Position numbers and translations under genes: made by a program
From: Alphaproteobacteria bacterium
GTDB lineage: Bacteria > Pseudomonadota > Alphaproteobacteria > Reyranellales > Reyranellaceae
Length of the DNA: 64,000 nucleotides
Reading direction: 5' to 3'
Assembly: GCA_016870115.1 (NCBI GenBank)
Contig: VGCH01000003.1
Location: 166,364 to 230,363 of the forward strand
Notes under the pieces: model-generated
Databases searched by the model: none
What the model saw: the letters and a program-made list of their open reading frames with translations, nothing else
What the model was told of the DNA's origin: nothing
Shown here: positions 18,490 through 27,679 of the stretch, piece by piece
Numbering within the stretch: the stretch's first letter is position 1
How the letters are laid out: each line of letters starts with the position of its first letter

Positions 18490-20151
18490 ATGCGCTTCAT
18501 TCCCGCTCCGCCGATCGGCCCCGCCCTTCCCGCCGCCGCGCTGGTGGCCCTCGTCGCCTGGGTATGTCTCGCCGCACTGATGGGCTGGCTGGACAACGCC
18601 CAAGGCGGGGTCACCGGCAACGGCATCATGAAGGCGATCCAGCTGAAACCCTGGATCGACGATCCGGCCTCGGCCGGTCTCGACGCCTCGAACTATCTCC
18701 TCTTCCCCGTCTATGGCACGCTCTGCCGGATTCTCGACGCGATGGGCGTGATGGCCGGCGACCCGCGTCGCCAGATCGCCTTCCTGAACACGATCTGCGG
18801 CGGCCTCGCGGCCGCGACCGTCTACCTGCTCGCGATCGCGCTTGGCGCCGCGCGCGCGACGGCCGCCGCCGCCACGCTGTTCCACCTCGCTTGCCACTAT
18901 GTGCTGGTCCTGGCGATCGTGAACGAGGACGCGATGCCCGCCTACCTGCCGGTGCTGGCGGCGATGGCTCTCGCGGCGGTGCGCTTCGATCGTCCGACGC
19001 CCGCGATCGTTGCCGCCGTCTCCGCACTGTTCGCGCTGGGCTGGCTGGTCGAATGGCGGCTGATGTTCCCCACCCTGCCCGCGTTCGCGCTGGCGCTGTG
19101 GCTGGGCGGCACGTCGATGCGCCAGCGCGCGATCGCGATCGCGACCTTTGCCGCGACCCAGATCGTCGTCGTCGCGGCCGTCGCCCTCTATTGGCGCGGC
19201 CATCCCGGCGCGGCCGACGTCCCGACCCTCTTCTTCACTGGCAAGGGGGTCGAGAGCGCCTGGGCGGGGTTCACCTGGCTCAAGCTGCGCTACCTCGCCG
19301 AGGGCATGTCGGGATATCTCTGGGGCCTCGCGCTGCCCACGCTGAACCCGACCGCCGGATGGGATCTCTGGCGCTATGGCGGGCTCGCGATGCTGGTCGT
19401 ACTGGGCTGGACCGGCTGGCGCGCGGCACATCGACACTTGCCCCCGGCCCGGGCGCGAAGCGTCCTGGCGATCTTCGGCGGAACCGCGCTCGCAGGTGCG
19501 GTGTTCAACCTCTATTCCCAGCCGCAGGACCCGCAGATGCAGCTGAATGTCATGCCGTGGGTCGGCGTGGCGTGGCTCGCGCTCCTGCTCGACGCCGCAC
19601 CAGCGCGTCGCCGCGCGCTTGTGGCGGCCTCCGTCCTGCTGCTCGCCTACAACATCGCGAGCCTGCTGCCGTATCGCGGCGAGGATAGCCGTTGGCGCGC
19701 GGCGCTCGCACGGCTGGAGGCCGCTGCCGACCCCGCCCGCACCGTTTTCGTGGTGCACGAGTTCGACTGGGCCAAACCCTACATGGAGGCGCAATGGGGC
19801 TCGACGCGATCGGGCATCGAGACCCTGCCGCGGGCGCCCGCCGAGCAGCCGAAGCTGAAATGGATCGGCTTCCTGGGCCGGGCCATTCCGGAGCATCGCC
19901 GATCCGACGCGGAGCTCGCCGATTTCCTGCGTCGCGACATCGAGGCCGCGCGGGCGCTCGGCTACGACATCGTCGTGGGTCCGATCTGGTCAATCGACTT
20001 CGCCCAGCTGCTCATTCGTAGCGGGATGGTCGCCTCGTCCGCGCGGCTCCAGGCACTGCGCGCCGCGCTGCACGACAATTTCGACGCCGCGCCGCTGTTC
20101 GACGATCCCACCTCCGGCGCCTGGTATCGCCTCACGCCGAAGCGGCGGTGA
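18490..20151 (+). CDS. Polytopic membrane protein of unknown function, glycosyltransferase-39-like topology
   Basis: The 553-residue protein has about nine to eleven hydrophobic segments from residue 10 to about 395, then a hydrophilic C-terminal domain of about 150 residues. An acidic loop after the first segment (LKPWIDDPASAGLDASNYL) and the alternation of helices resemble membrane glycosyltransferases that use polyprenyl-linked sugars, but I see no firm catalytic signature. The start lies 38 bases after tRNA-Glu. No polysaccharide genes are next to it. Treat the enzymatic idea as weak. Confidence 0.75.
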   Translation: MRFIPAPPIGPALPAAALVALVAWVCLAALMGWLDNAQGGVTGNGIMKAIQLKPWIDDPASAGLDASNYLLFPVYGTLCRILDAMGVMAGDPRRQIAFLNTICGGLAAATVYLLAIALGAARATAAAATLFHLACHYVLVLAIVNEDAMPAYLPVLAAMALAAVRFDRPTPAIVAAVSALFALGWLVEWRLMFPTLPAFALALWLGGTSMRQRAIAIATFAATQIVVVAAVALYWRGHPGAADVPTLFFTGKGVESAWAGFTWLKLRYLAEGMSGYLWGLALPTLNPTAGWDLWRYGGLAMLVVLGWTGWRAAHRHLPPARARSVLAIFGGTALAGAVFNLYSQPQDPQMQLNVMPWVGVAWLALLLDAAPARRRALVAASVLLLAYNIASLLPYRGEDSRWRAALARLEAAADPARTVFVVHEFDWAKPYMEAQWGSTRSGIETLPRAPAEQPKLKWIGFLGRAIPEHRRSDAELADFLRRDIEAARALGYDIVVGPIWSIDFAQLLIRSGMVASSARLQALRAALHDNFDAAPLFDDPTSGAWYRLTPKRR

Positions 20152-20243
20152 TGCTCTGGAGTGTGTCCGATCCGGCAACTATTGGGCGGATCGAAGAGCC
20201 GACGAACGACGGATCGCGACCGGCTGACTTCGGTCCAAGCGCT

Positions 20244-21347
20244 CTAGCGCCGCGCCGCGCGCTGGATCTCGGCCTCGTCGACTCCGACGCTGCGCGCGGT
20301 CGCCACGATCGCGGCCCAGGTGTCTTCCGGCAGCGGCACGCCCTCCGCGCGGCGCTTCTTGCGCGTGCGGGTCTCGACCTCGCCCGGCAGCAGCACCTCG
20401 CCGCCCGCCGCGGCCGGCTTCGTTCCCTTCACGAACCCGGCGTAGCGCGCCACATCGGCCGGGAAGAAGCCCTCCGGATCGAGCACCGCAGGATCGACGA
20501 AGAACGACAGAATGCCGTTGGCGAAGCGGCCCCGCGCCGGATCGGTGGCGCCGGTGCCTGAGAGCGAACCGCCCAGCACTTCGCACATGAAGGCGAGGCC
20601 CGAGCCCTTGTGGTCGCCGAAGGCGCGGATCGCGCCGGTCCCCTTGGCGTGGTCGCGCGGCCCGGTAGGCGTGTACTCGCCATAGAGAAGATGCGGATCG
20701 CCGGACGCGGCGCCCTCGGGACCGATCAACGCGTCCGCCGGAACCTTCTTGCCACCCTGGCTCGCCACCAGCACCTTGCCCTCGGCCACGATCGAGGTCG
20801 CGAAGTCGAGCACCAGTGGCTCCTCACCCGGTCGTGGTACGCCGACGCAATAGGGCGCCGTCGAAAAGCGGCGCTCGACGCCACCATACGGCGCCACCAG
20901 CACGCTGCCCGAGGCGTTGACGAAGTGGATCGAGACGAGACCGGCCTCGGCGGCCATCTCGGCCCAGTCGCCGACCCGTCCGACATGGCCGGCGTTGCGC
21001 AGCGCGATGGCCGCAAGCCCGTTGCGGCGCGCCTTGTCGATGCCGATCCGCATCGCCTGCGGCGTCACGGTCTGGCCGAAGCCGTACTTGCCGTCGACCA
21101 CCGCCAGCACCGGTGTCTCGCGCAGGATATCGACCTCGACATCGGCGATCACGGTGCCGCGCCGGTGCTGTTCGACATAGCGCGGCACGCGCACCACGCC
21201 GTGGCTGTCATGGCCGGTGAGGTTGGCGCTCACCAGATAGCGGCCGATGCGCTCGCCTTCCGATGCGGAGCAGCCGGCGGCACGGAAAATCCCCGCGACG
21301 AAGCGCTCCAGCGCTTCGGCGGCGACGACGACCTCGCGGGCGCTCAC
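20244..21347 (-). CDS. Ldh family NAD(P)-dependent malate/lactate-type dehydrogenase
   Basis: The 367-residue protein belongs to the Ldh2/YlbC/AllD-type family, which is unrelated to classical lactate dehydrogenases and oxidises 2-hydroxy acids such as malate, ureidoglycolate or sulfolactate. Marks are ANLTGHDSHGVVRVPRYV near residue 45, GKYGFGQ near 90, LRNAGHVGRVGDWAE with the catalytic His near 120, and GDHKGSGLAFMCE near 230. The GTG start at 21347 overlaps the stop of the SDR gene (GTGA), so the pair is translationally coupled. It is the last gene of the ABC operon, suggesting it acts on the imported compound. Confidence 0.88.
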   Translation of the reverse strand: MSAREVVVAAEALERFVAGIFRAAGCSASEGERIGRYLVSANLTGHDSHGVVRVPRYVEQHRRGTVIADVEVDILRETPVLAVVDGKYGFGQTVTPQAMRIGIDKARRNGLAAIALRNAGHVGRVGDWAEMAAEAGLVSIHFVNASGSVLVAPYGGVERRFSTAPYCVGVPRPGEEPLVLDFATSIVAEGKVLVASQGGKKVPADALIGPEGAASGDPHLLYGEYTPTGPRDHAKGTGAIRAFGDHKGSGLAFMCEVLGGSLSGTGATDPARGRFANGILSFFVDPAVLDPEGFFPADVARYAGFVKGTKPAAAGGEVLLPGEVETRTRKKRRAEGVPLPEDTWAAIVATARSVGVDEAEIQRAARR

Positions 21348-22108
21348 GATTTGCCGCGGGCCTGGTTGGCGATGTAGCCGCGGTTCCAGGTCGGATTGAT
21401 CATGACCTCGTTGATCACGATGTGCGGCGGCAGGCAGGCGATGTAGCGGATCAGGTCGCCGACATCCTCCGACTGCGCCATGCGCGCGCGTTCCTCTTTC
21501 GTGATGGGGATCGGACGCTTGTCGAGGATCGGCGTCGCGACCTCGCCCGGGCACACCACGCAGGAACGGATGCCGTTGGCGCATTCCTCCATGTTGAGCG
21601 TGTGACTCATCGCGACCACGCCGTGCTTGGCCGCCGAGTAGGCCGCACCGCTCAGGGCGCTGGGCTGCCGTCCCGCCACCGAGGAAGTATGGATCATCGT
21701 GCCATCCTTGCGGCGGCGCATGATCGGCAACGCGGCGGCGGTGACATAGAAGGCGCTGTTGAGGTTGCCGCGCACCACCTCGTCGATGCCGGCGGGCGAC
21801 AGCTGGCTCCACTTGCGCTCGAGGATGTTGAGGCCGGCATTGTTCACGAGCACATCGAGCCGCCCGAAGCGCTTGTCGATGTCGGCGGCGATGCGGTTCA
21901 CCACCGTGGCCTTCATCATGTCGCCGGCCTTCACGATCGCCTTGCCACCCGCCGCCTTGATCGCGGCCGCCGTGCCCTCCAGCGGCTCCTTGCGCCGCCC
22001 GGTGACCACGACAGTGGCGCCCTCGCGCGCGAGCGCGATCGCCGCCGCCTGGCCGATGCCCGAGCCTGCCCCGGTCACCCAGGCGACCTTACCCTTCAAC
22101 GCTGCCAT
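21344..22108 (-). CDS. Short-chain dehydrogenase/reductase
   Basis: A 254-residue classical SDR: cofactor motif TGAGSGIGQ at residues 12-20, NNAG near 88-91, and catalytic Ser with YSAAK near 156-160. An Arg-rich TGRRKE after the second strand would suit NADP(H) binding, though that is inference. It lies 24 bases after the ABC ATPase gene and is coupled to the Ldh-type dehydrogenase, so the two oxidoreductases probably act in sequence on the transporter's substrate. A sugar, polyol or hydroxy acid is likely. Confidence 0.9.
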   Translation of the reverse strand: MAALKGKVAWVTGAGSGIGQAAAIALAREGATVVVTGRRKEPLEGTAAAIKAAGGKAIVKAGDMMKATVVNRIAADIDKRFGRLDVLVNNAGLNILERKWSQLSPAGIDEVVRGNLNSAFYVTAAALPIMRRRKDGTMIHTSSVAGRQPSALSGAAYSAAKHGVVAMSHTLNMEECANGIRSCVVCPGEVATPILDKRPIPITKEERARMAQSEDVGDLIRYIACLPPHIVINEVMINPTWNRGYIANQARGKS

Positions 22109-22132
22109 GTTCGCTCTCTCCTCGCGACGACC

Positions 22133-23233
22133 CTACAGAACCTTGCCGGTCGCGTCGTCGATCAGGTGCATGTTGTTGAGATCGGCGAGAAGCTTCATCG
22201 ACGTCGCTTCCGCCGCCCCGGCGTTCGGGTTGACGCGCCCGCAGAGCTCGACGCCGCCGACGCTGAAATAGACCAGCGTTTCCATGCCCATCGGCTCGAC
22301 GACATCGATCTTCATGTCGAAATCGTGCTGGTTGGGCTCGGTGTGGCGGCGCGTCTCGGTGATGTGCTCGGGCCGCAGGCCGAGAAGCAGGTTCGCCTTG
22401 CCGACATGGGGCGTGTAGCGCTGCGTGCGATCCGCCGGCACCGGGAACGAGAGCGTGTCGGAGACGCGGACGCGCAGCGCGCCGGCTGCCTGCTCCAGGC
22501 TGCACTTCAGGAAGTTCATCGCCGGCGAGCCGATGAAGCCCGCCACGAACTTGGTGGCCGGCGTGTGGTAGAGCTCGTTGGGCGTGCCGACCTGCTCGAT
22601 CAGGCCGGCATTCATCACCACCACGCGATCGGCGAGCGTCATCGCCTCGACCTGGTCGTGGGTCACGTACACGGTCGTGGTGCGGACCTTCTGGTGCACC
22701 TTCTTGATCTCGGTCCGCATCTGCACGCGCAGCTTGGCGTCGAGGTTCGACAGCGGCTCATCGAACAGGAAGACCTTGGGGTCGCGCACGATCGCGCGGC
22801 CCATCGCGACGCGCTGCCGCTGGCCGCCCGAAAGCTGCTTGGGCTTGCGATCCAGAAGCTCGGTGATGTCGAGAATCTGCGCCGCCTGCTTCACACGGCC
22901 GTCGATCACGTCCTTCGGGGTGCGCTTCAGCTTCAGGCCGAACGACATGTTTTCGTAGACGTTCATGTGCGGATAGAGCGCGTAGTTCTGGAACACCATC
23001 GCGATGTCCCGGTCCTTGGGCGGCACGTCGTTCACGATGTGACCGCCGATGGCGATGTCGCCGCTGTTGATCTCCTCGAGCCCCGCGATCATGCGCAGCG
23101 TCGTGCTCTTGCCGCAGCCCGAGGGGCCGACCAGGACGATGAACTCCTTGTCGGCGATATCGAGGTCGATGCCGCGGACGGCCTGGACCTCGTCGTACAT
23201 CTTGACCAGCTTGCGAAGCGTTACCTGAGCCAT
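22133..23233 (-). CDS. ABC transporter ATP-binding protein, UgpC/MalK type
   Basis: A 366-residue CUT1-type ATPase: Walker [10 protein letters not shown] at 36-44, Q-loop in [10 protein letters not shown] near 80, signature [14 protein letters not shown] near 134, Walker [14 protein letters not shown] near 155, and the switch His in VYVTHDQ near 188. A C-terminal OB/TOBE region follows (about 235-366). The ATG at 23233 starts [14 protein letters not shown], the family's normal N-terminus. It energises uptake by the two permeases encoded just upstream (gap 4 bases). Such ATPases may serve more than one transporter. Confidence 0.95.
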   Translation of the reverse strand: MAQVTLRKLVKMYDEVQAVRGIDLDIADKEFIVLVGPSGCGKSTTLRMIAGLEEINSGDIAIGGHIVNDVPPKDRDIAMVFQNYALYPHMNVYENMSFGLKLKRTPKDVIDGRVKQAAQILDITELLDRKPKQLSGGQRQRVAMGRAIVRDPKVFLFDEPLSNLDAKLRVQMRTEIKKVHQKVRTTTVYVTHDQVEAMTLADRVVVMNAGLIEQVGTPNELYHTPATKFVAGFIGSPAMNFLKCSLEQAAGALRVRVSDTLSFPVPADRTQRYTPHVGKANLLLGLRPEHITETRRHTEPNQHDFDMKIDVVEPMGMETLVYFSVGGVELCGRVNPNAGAAEATSMKLLADLNNMHLIDDATGKVL

Positions 23234-23237
23234 CTGT

Positions 23238-24143
23238 CTAACCCTTGGTCGCGCCGGCCGTGAGGCCCGCGATGTAGTAGTCCATGAGGAAGGCGTAGAT
23301 GATGAGCGGCGGCGCGGCACCGAGCAGCGCACCGGCCATGATCTGGCCCCAGTTGAAGACGTCGCCCTTGATCAGCGTCGTGACGATGCCGACCGGCAAC
23401 ACCAGCTCGCTGGTCGAGGTCGTGAAGGCCAGCGGATAGAGGAACTGCGCCCACGAGACGGTGAAGGCGAAGATGGTCGCGGCGATGATGCCGGGCAGCG
23501 CCACCGGGATGAAGATCTTGGTGAGCGTCTGGGTCCAGGTCGCGCCATCGATCAGCGCCGCCTCGTCCAGTTCCTTGGGGATCGAGGCGAAGTACCCGAT
23601 CATGATCCAGGTGCAGAACGGCACCGTCAGGGTCGGGTAGAGGATGATCATCGTCCACCAGTTGTTCATCAACTGGATGCCGAGCGTCTCGTTCACCCAG
23701 GCGAACATCTTGAACAGCGGGATGAACAGCAGCGTCTCGGGGATAAGGTAGGTGAGGAACACGCCGGTCGCGAGCGTCGCCGAGCCCCAGAATTTCATCC
23801 GGGCGAGCGCAAACGCCGCCACCACGCTGATCGCCATGGTGATGGTCACGACCAGGATCGAGACGATCGCGGAGTTGCGGAAAAAGCGCAGGAACGTGTC
23901 CTGGGTCAGCAACTCGATGTAGTTGCCCAGCGTGGGATTGAAGACCCACCAGGGATTGATCTCCGCCGAAATCTCCGCGCTGGTCTTCAGCGACGTGATG
24001 AACATGTAGATCGGCGGCGTCAGGAAGAAGATCGCGAACAGCACGAGGAAGAAGTACGACCAGCGCAACGCCCAGCGCCGGTCGCGACTCATGCTGCCGT
24101 ACTTGGGCCCGGCGGCGCCGGCCCGGATGGCGGTGTCGGTCAT
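23238..24143 (-). CDS. Carbohydrate ABC transporter permease, MalG/UgpE type
   Basis: The 301-residue inner-membrane protein has six predicted membrane segments, the first at about residues 30-50. The EAA loop that docks on the ATPase reads [26 protein letters not shown] near 195-220. Its N-terminal tail is hydrophilic and cytoplasmic, as in the CUT1 family. Its ATG overlaps the stop of the upstream permease by one base (TGATG), so the two subunits are made together. It pairs with that permease to form the channel. Confidence 0.93.
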   Translation of the reverse strand: MTDTAIRAGAAGPKYGSMSRDRRWALRWSYFFLVLFAIFFLTPPIYMFITSLKTSAEISAEINPWWVFNPTLGNYIELLTQDTFLRFFRNSAIVSILVVTITMAISVVAAFALARMKFWGSATLATGVFLTYLIPETLLFIPLFKMFAWVNETLGIQLMNNWWTMIILYPTLTVPFCTWIMIGYFASIPKELDEAALIDGATWTQTLTKIFIPVALPGIIAATIFAFTVSWAQFLYPLAFTTSTSELVLPVGIVTTLIKGDVFNWGQIMAGALLGAAPPLIIYAFLMDYYIAGLTAGATKG

Positions 24144-25072
24144 CAGACTTCGCTCCCCCGCTTGGTGATGTCGCGCAGGATGAACACCGCCGCGACCGCC
24201 AGGATCGGCACCATGAACAGCGAGACCGTGGCGCCGAGCGGAATGTCGTTACCCTCGATGCCGATGCGGAACGCCCAGGTGGCGAAAACGTGCGTGGTGT
24301 TGAGCGGATCGCCCTTGGTCAGCACGCGCACGATGTCGAAGTTCGCAAACGTCACGATGGTCGAGAACAGGGCCGTGATCGCGATGATATTGCGCATCAT
24401 CGGCAGCGTCACGAACCAGATGCGCTGCCACCAGGTGGCGCCATCGATCGCGGCGGCCTCGTAGAGCTGTTCGGGCACCGACTTCAGCGCCGCGAGATAC
24501 ATGATCATGAAGAACGGCGCCCCGATCCAGACATTGACCAGAATCACCGAGAAACGCGCCCAGCCGGTTTCGCCGATCCACGGGATCGGCCCGATCCCGA
24601 GCGGCTGCAGCAGCCAGTTGAAGGCGCTGTAGGACGGATCGAACAGCCACAGCCAGGACAGCGTGCTCATGGCCGGCGGGATGACCCAGGGCACCAGCAG
24701 CATGCCGCGCCACTTGCGCTGGCCCTTGCTCGGGATGTTGTGAACGAAGTGCGCGACGATGAAGCCGATGATCGCCTTGAACATCACCGCGGTGATGGCG
24801 AAGAGGCAGGACTGCCACACCACCATCCAGAAGGTCTCGCGCGAGAACAGGAAGGTGAAGTTGGCGAAGCCGACGAAGCGCGTCATACCCTTGTTCAGCA
24901 TCGCGAGATAGACCGCGTAGCCGGCCGGGTAGGCAACCAGGCTGAAGATCAGCACCAAGAGCGGCAGCGCCATCAGGAACGCGATGGTCGACTTGCGCTG
25001 CATGAACTTCGTCAGGCCGCTGCGGTTGTCCCCCGCGACATCCCGCACCGTGCCGGCTGCGATATTGGCCAT
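24143..25072 (-). CDS. Carbohydrate ABC transporter permease, MalF/UgpA type
   Basis: The 309-residue permease has six membrane segments, the first at about residues 28-52 (IAFLMALPLLVLIFSLVAYP). The EAA loop is YEAAAIDGATWWQRIWFVTLP near 200-220. It is the first permease of the operon and lies after the binding-protein gene, with a 69-base gap containing a strong stem-loop. Length and topology are typical of the UgpA branch. Substrate is not evident from sequence. Confidence 0.93.
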   Translation of the reverse strand: MANIAAGTVRDVAGDNRSGLTKFMQRKSTIAFLMALPLLVLIFSLVAYPAGYAVYLAMLNKGMTRFVGFANFTFLFSRETFWMVVWQSCLFAITAVMFKAIIGFIVAHFVHNIPSKGQRKWRGMLLVPWVIPPAMSTLSWLWLFDPSYSAFNWLLQPLGIGPIPWIGETGWARFSVILVNVWIGAPFFMIMYLAALKSVPEQLYEAAAIDGATWWQRIWFVTLPMMRNIIAITALFSTIVTFANFDIVRVLTKGDPLNTTHVFATWAFRIGIEGNDIPLGATVSLFMVPILAVAAVFILRDITKRGSEV

Positions 25073-25097
25073 GGCCGCTCCTCCCCTGCGACAGACG

Positions 25098-25123
25098 ACG
25101 GGGGCACCTTGCGGTGCCCCCGT
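25098..25123 (-). promoter_or_regulatory. Intercistronic 11-bp stem-loop after the binding-protein gene
   Basis: Arms 25098-25108 and 25113-25123 are perfectly complementary around a 4-base loop (ACGGGGGCACC on the plus strand). No T-run follows on the minus strand. Such hairpins between a binding-protein gene and its permease genes are known to stabilise the upstream message or cut readthrough, giving an excess of binding protein; that role is inferred here. Confidence 0.7.
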
Positions 25124-25141
25124 TCCGATCCGACCCGAAGG

Positions 25142-26485
25142 TCAGTTGCGCATGAAGCCTTCGATCTCGGTCGAGGCCCAGCCGAGGACGCGGTCGATCG
25201 GCTCGTTGCGCACGGCGTAGCGCACCACCATCTGGGTCTGCACACCCTGGGTGTAGATCTGCTGGGCGATCTTGTGCGGCGCGGGCGCCGCGGCGATCGA
25301 GAGCGTCTGGTGGTTGTGCGGGTTGGGGTAGTGGTAGAGCGTGCCCTTCGGCGGCGCCTCGTCGGCCCAGACCTTGAGCGTGGTGAGGTTGGAGAAGGAC
25401 GGGATGTCGTACCCGCCGCTCGCCTTAACCAGCTTCTCGACCGCGGCCGGTTGCGACAGGAACGTGGCGAGGCTCTTGGCGGCCGCCTGGTTCCGGCTGA
25501 ACCGCCACACCCCCCAGAAGAACGGCAGGAACGGTCCGAACCGGCCCTTCGGGCCCGACGGGAAGCCGTGATGCCACGTCTGGTCGGCGATCTGCGGCGC
25601 ATCGCGCTTCGCCACGGCCCAGGCGCTCGGCGGATTCATGATCATCGCGCTCTTGCCCGACACGAACGCCTTGTTGTTCGAGGCGTCGTCCCAGGAGGGC
25701 GAGTCCGGCGGCAGGAACCTGACCAGCTGCTTCCAGTACTCGAGCGCCTGACGCACGCCGTCGCTGCGGACCGTGATCTCGCCCTTATCGTTGACCAGCT
25801 GGGCGCCGAAGCTGTGGAAGATGGCGCCGCAGGTGTCGACCGAGTCCGACGTCGTGCCGAGACCGATGCCGAACGGCACGCCGGCCTTGTGGCAGCCTTC
25901 GGCGGCCTTGAGGAACGTCTGGAGGTTCCAGTTGTCGGCCTTCGGCGCGGCACCGATCGGGTACATTTCCTGGATGTCGATCCCGGCGTGCTGCTTCAAG
26001 AGGTCGATTCGCGAGCACGGGCCCTTCATCTGACTGCCGATCGTCGCCGGCACCGCGAGCCACTGGCCCTTGACCTTGCCGAGATACTCGACCGTCGCGT
26101 TGACGGCGCCGCTCTGCTTGATGAGCGGCTCCACGACGTCGTTCATCGGCACCAGCTGTTCGGCATAGGCCGCCGGCAGCCAGGTCGAGAAGGACAGGAT
26201 GTCGTGGCCGGACCGCGCCTGCGCCTCGGCGGCGATCGTCAGCAGCAGCTTGTTGCCCTGCGAGGTGATGTAGTCGATCGTGACATCGACCTTCTCGCGG
26301 GCCGCCCATTCGCGGATCAGCTCCTCACTGCCCTTGTTGGCGCCGGGAACCCAGTGGTCCCAGAAGCCGATCGAGAGCTTGCCGGCAGCGTAGGCGCCGC
26401 GCACGAAGGGCGCGGCCACCAGCGCGGTCGAGGCGACCGCCGTCCCTGCCGCGAAACGACGACGAGAAATCTTCCGTGACGTCAT
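25142..26485 (-). CDS. Extracellular solute-binding protein, family 1, Tat-exported
   Basis: The 447-residue periplasmic protein starts with a twin-arginine signal (SRRRFAAG at residues 7-14, then a hydrophobic stretch to about 33, ending in GAYA). Mature sequence opens with GKLSIGFWDHWVPG, typical of family 1 binding proteins for sugars and related polar compounds. It delivers ligand to the two permeases. Folded export through Tat is unusual among sugar-binding proteins but common in alphaproteobacteria. It is the first gene of the transporter set and has a good GGAGG ribosome site; a 7-bp hairpin at 26507-26523 lies just upstream of it. Confidence 0.92.
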   Translation of the reverse strand: MTSRKISRRRFAAGTAVASTALVAAPFVRGAYAAGKLSIGFWDHWVPGANKGSEELIREWAAREKVDVTIDYITSQGNKLLLTIAAEAQARSGHDILSFSTWLPAAYAEQLVPMNDVVEPLIKQSGAVNATVEYLGKVKGQWLAVPATIGSQMKGPCSRIDLLKQHAGIDIQEMYPIGAAPKADNWNLQTFLKAAEGCHKAGVPFGIGLGTTSDSVDTCGAIFHSFGAQLVNDKGEITVRSDGVRQALEYWKQLVRFLPPDSPSWDDASNNKAFVSGKSAMIMNPPSAWAVAKRDAPQIADQTWHHGFPSGPKGRFGPFLPFFWGVWRFSRNQAAAKSLATFLSQPAAVEKLVKASGGYDIPSFSNLTTLKVWADEAPPKGTLYHYPNPHNHQTLSIAAAPAPHKIAQQIYTQGVQTQMVVRYAVRNEPIDRVLGWASTEIEGFMRN

Positions 26486-26620
26486 GCCAGTTCCTCCGGT
26501 TGGCGGCGCTCCGTTCCGGAGCGTCGCGGGATGGCACCCGCGAGGCGAGTGCCTCGGCTTCTTTGGCCGTTGGGTGAATGCTACGGGGATTTTCGCGCCA
26601 AGCGCAACGGCTTTCAGCGC

Positions 26621-27610
26621 TCAGCCCCGGCGTCCCCGCAACGTCTGCTGCCACCATTCCGCATAGTCCCTTGCACTTTCCGCAAGGAAGAACGTCGGCG
26701 TGAACCCGACCGCCCCCGTGAGGCGATGCACCGCGACGGCCGCGCGGTCGCGGTCGCCATGAAGGTTGACGTTCCCCGCCTCGCCCGGCCGCGCCAGCCG
26801 CCAGCGCAGACCGGGCAGCGCCCGCGCGGCCTCGGCGCACCACTCCTCGACCGCCCAGACACGGCCGGGACCGACATTCACGATGGCCGGCTCGGCGTCG
26901 CGTCGGTCGAGCAGCGCCAGCACGGCCCCGGCGACATCGCGGCTATAGACGAAGTCGCGCGCGCAGCGTCGCGGCAGCACCGCCTCCTCGCCGCGCTCGG
27001 CCAGCGACAGGATCTGCCACATGGGTGCCAGCGTCTCGCGCACGCCGGTCTCGCGCTCCCACGGCCCAAACACCTGCCCCAGCCGCGCGGCCACGATATT
27101 CAGCCCGGCGATCTCGCGGAACCGCAGCGCCGTCTTCTCGCCCGCGTACTTGGTGATGGCATAGATCGTCTGCGGCTGAGGCACGGTGGTTTCTTCATCG
27201 AGCAGGCCGCCCGAGAAGGCGTTGGTCCCGTAGACCGCGACCGAACTCGGATAGACCACGCGCTCCACGCCCACGCGCGCCGCCGCGTCGAGCACGATGG
27301 CCGTGCCGGCGATGTTCACCTGCAGCGTCCGCGCCGCGCGCTCGCGCTCCTGCAGCGGACCGGGGGTGAGCGCCGCGCCATGGAACAGGGTCTGCGGGCG
27401 ATGCCGTTCGAACAGCCCGCGCACGGCGGCGGCATCGACAACGTCGAGCGTCTCGACACGGAGCCGGCCCGGCAGGCGGGCGAACGCGGCAAGCGCCTCC
27501 GCCGGCAACGGGGTGTCCGCCGCCGCGACGACCTCCTCGCCGCGCGCCAGCGCCGCTTCCACGACATTCAGTCCGACAAACCCGGAAGCTCCGGTGACAA
27601 TGATGCGCAT
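26621..27610 (-). CDS. NAD-dependent epimerase/dehydratase family protein
   Basis: The 329-residue extended SDR begins IIVTGASGFVG (NAD-binding, residues 3-13) and has YPSSVAVYG near 115-123 and the catalytic YAITK near 145-149. Relatives act on nucleotide sugars or free aldonic acids. It lies 135 bases upstream of the binding-protein gene on the same strand, so it could belong to the same catabolic unit. A nucleotide-sugar epimerase role is less supported because no envelope-sugar genes are near. Substrate is unknown. Confidence 0.87.
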   Translation of the reverse strand: MRIIVTGASGFVGLNVVEAALARGEEVVAAADTPLPAEALAAFARLPGRLRVETLDVVDAAAVRGLFERHRPQTLFHGAALTPGPLQERERAARTLQVNIAGTAIVLDAAARVGVERVVYPSSVAVYGTNAFSGGLLDEETTVPQPQTIYAITKYAGEKTALRFREIAGLNIVAARLGQVFGPWERETGVRETLAPMWQILSLAERGEEAVLPRRCARDFVYSRDVAGAVLALLDRRDAEPAIVNVGPGRVWAVEEWCAEAARALPGLRWRLARPGEAGNVNLHGDRDRAAVAVHRLTGAVGFTPTFFLAESARDYAEWWQQTLRGRRG

Positions 27611-27679
27611 GGCGGGATGTTAGCCCGCCTTCTCCGGAAGAACACGCGTCCGCGAAGCCCCCGAACGAGGGCGCGTCTG

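Noticed and set aside
24290-26479. 729-codon plus-strand frame opposite the binding-protein and permease genes
   Set aside because: It is Arg/His-rich, without domain features, and lies opposite well-supported genes.
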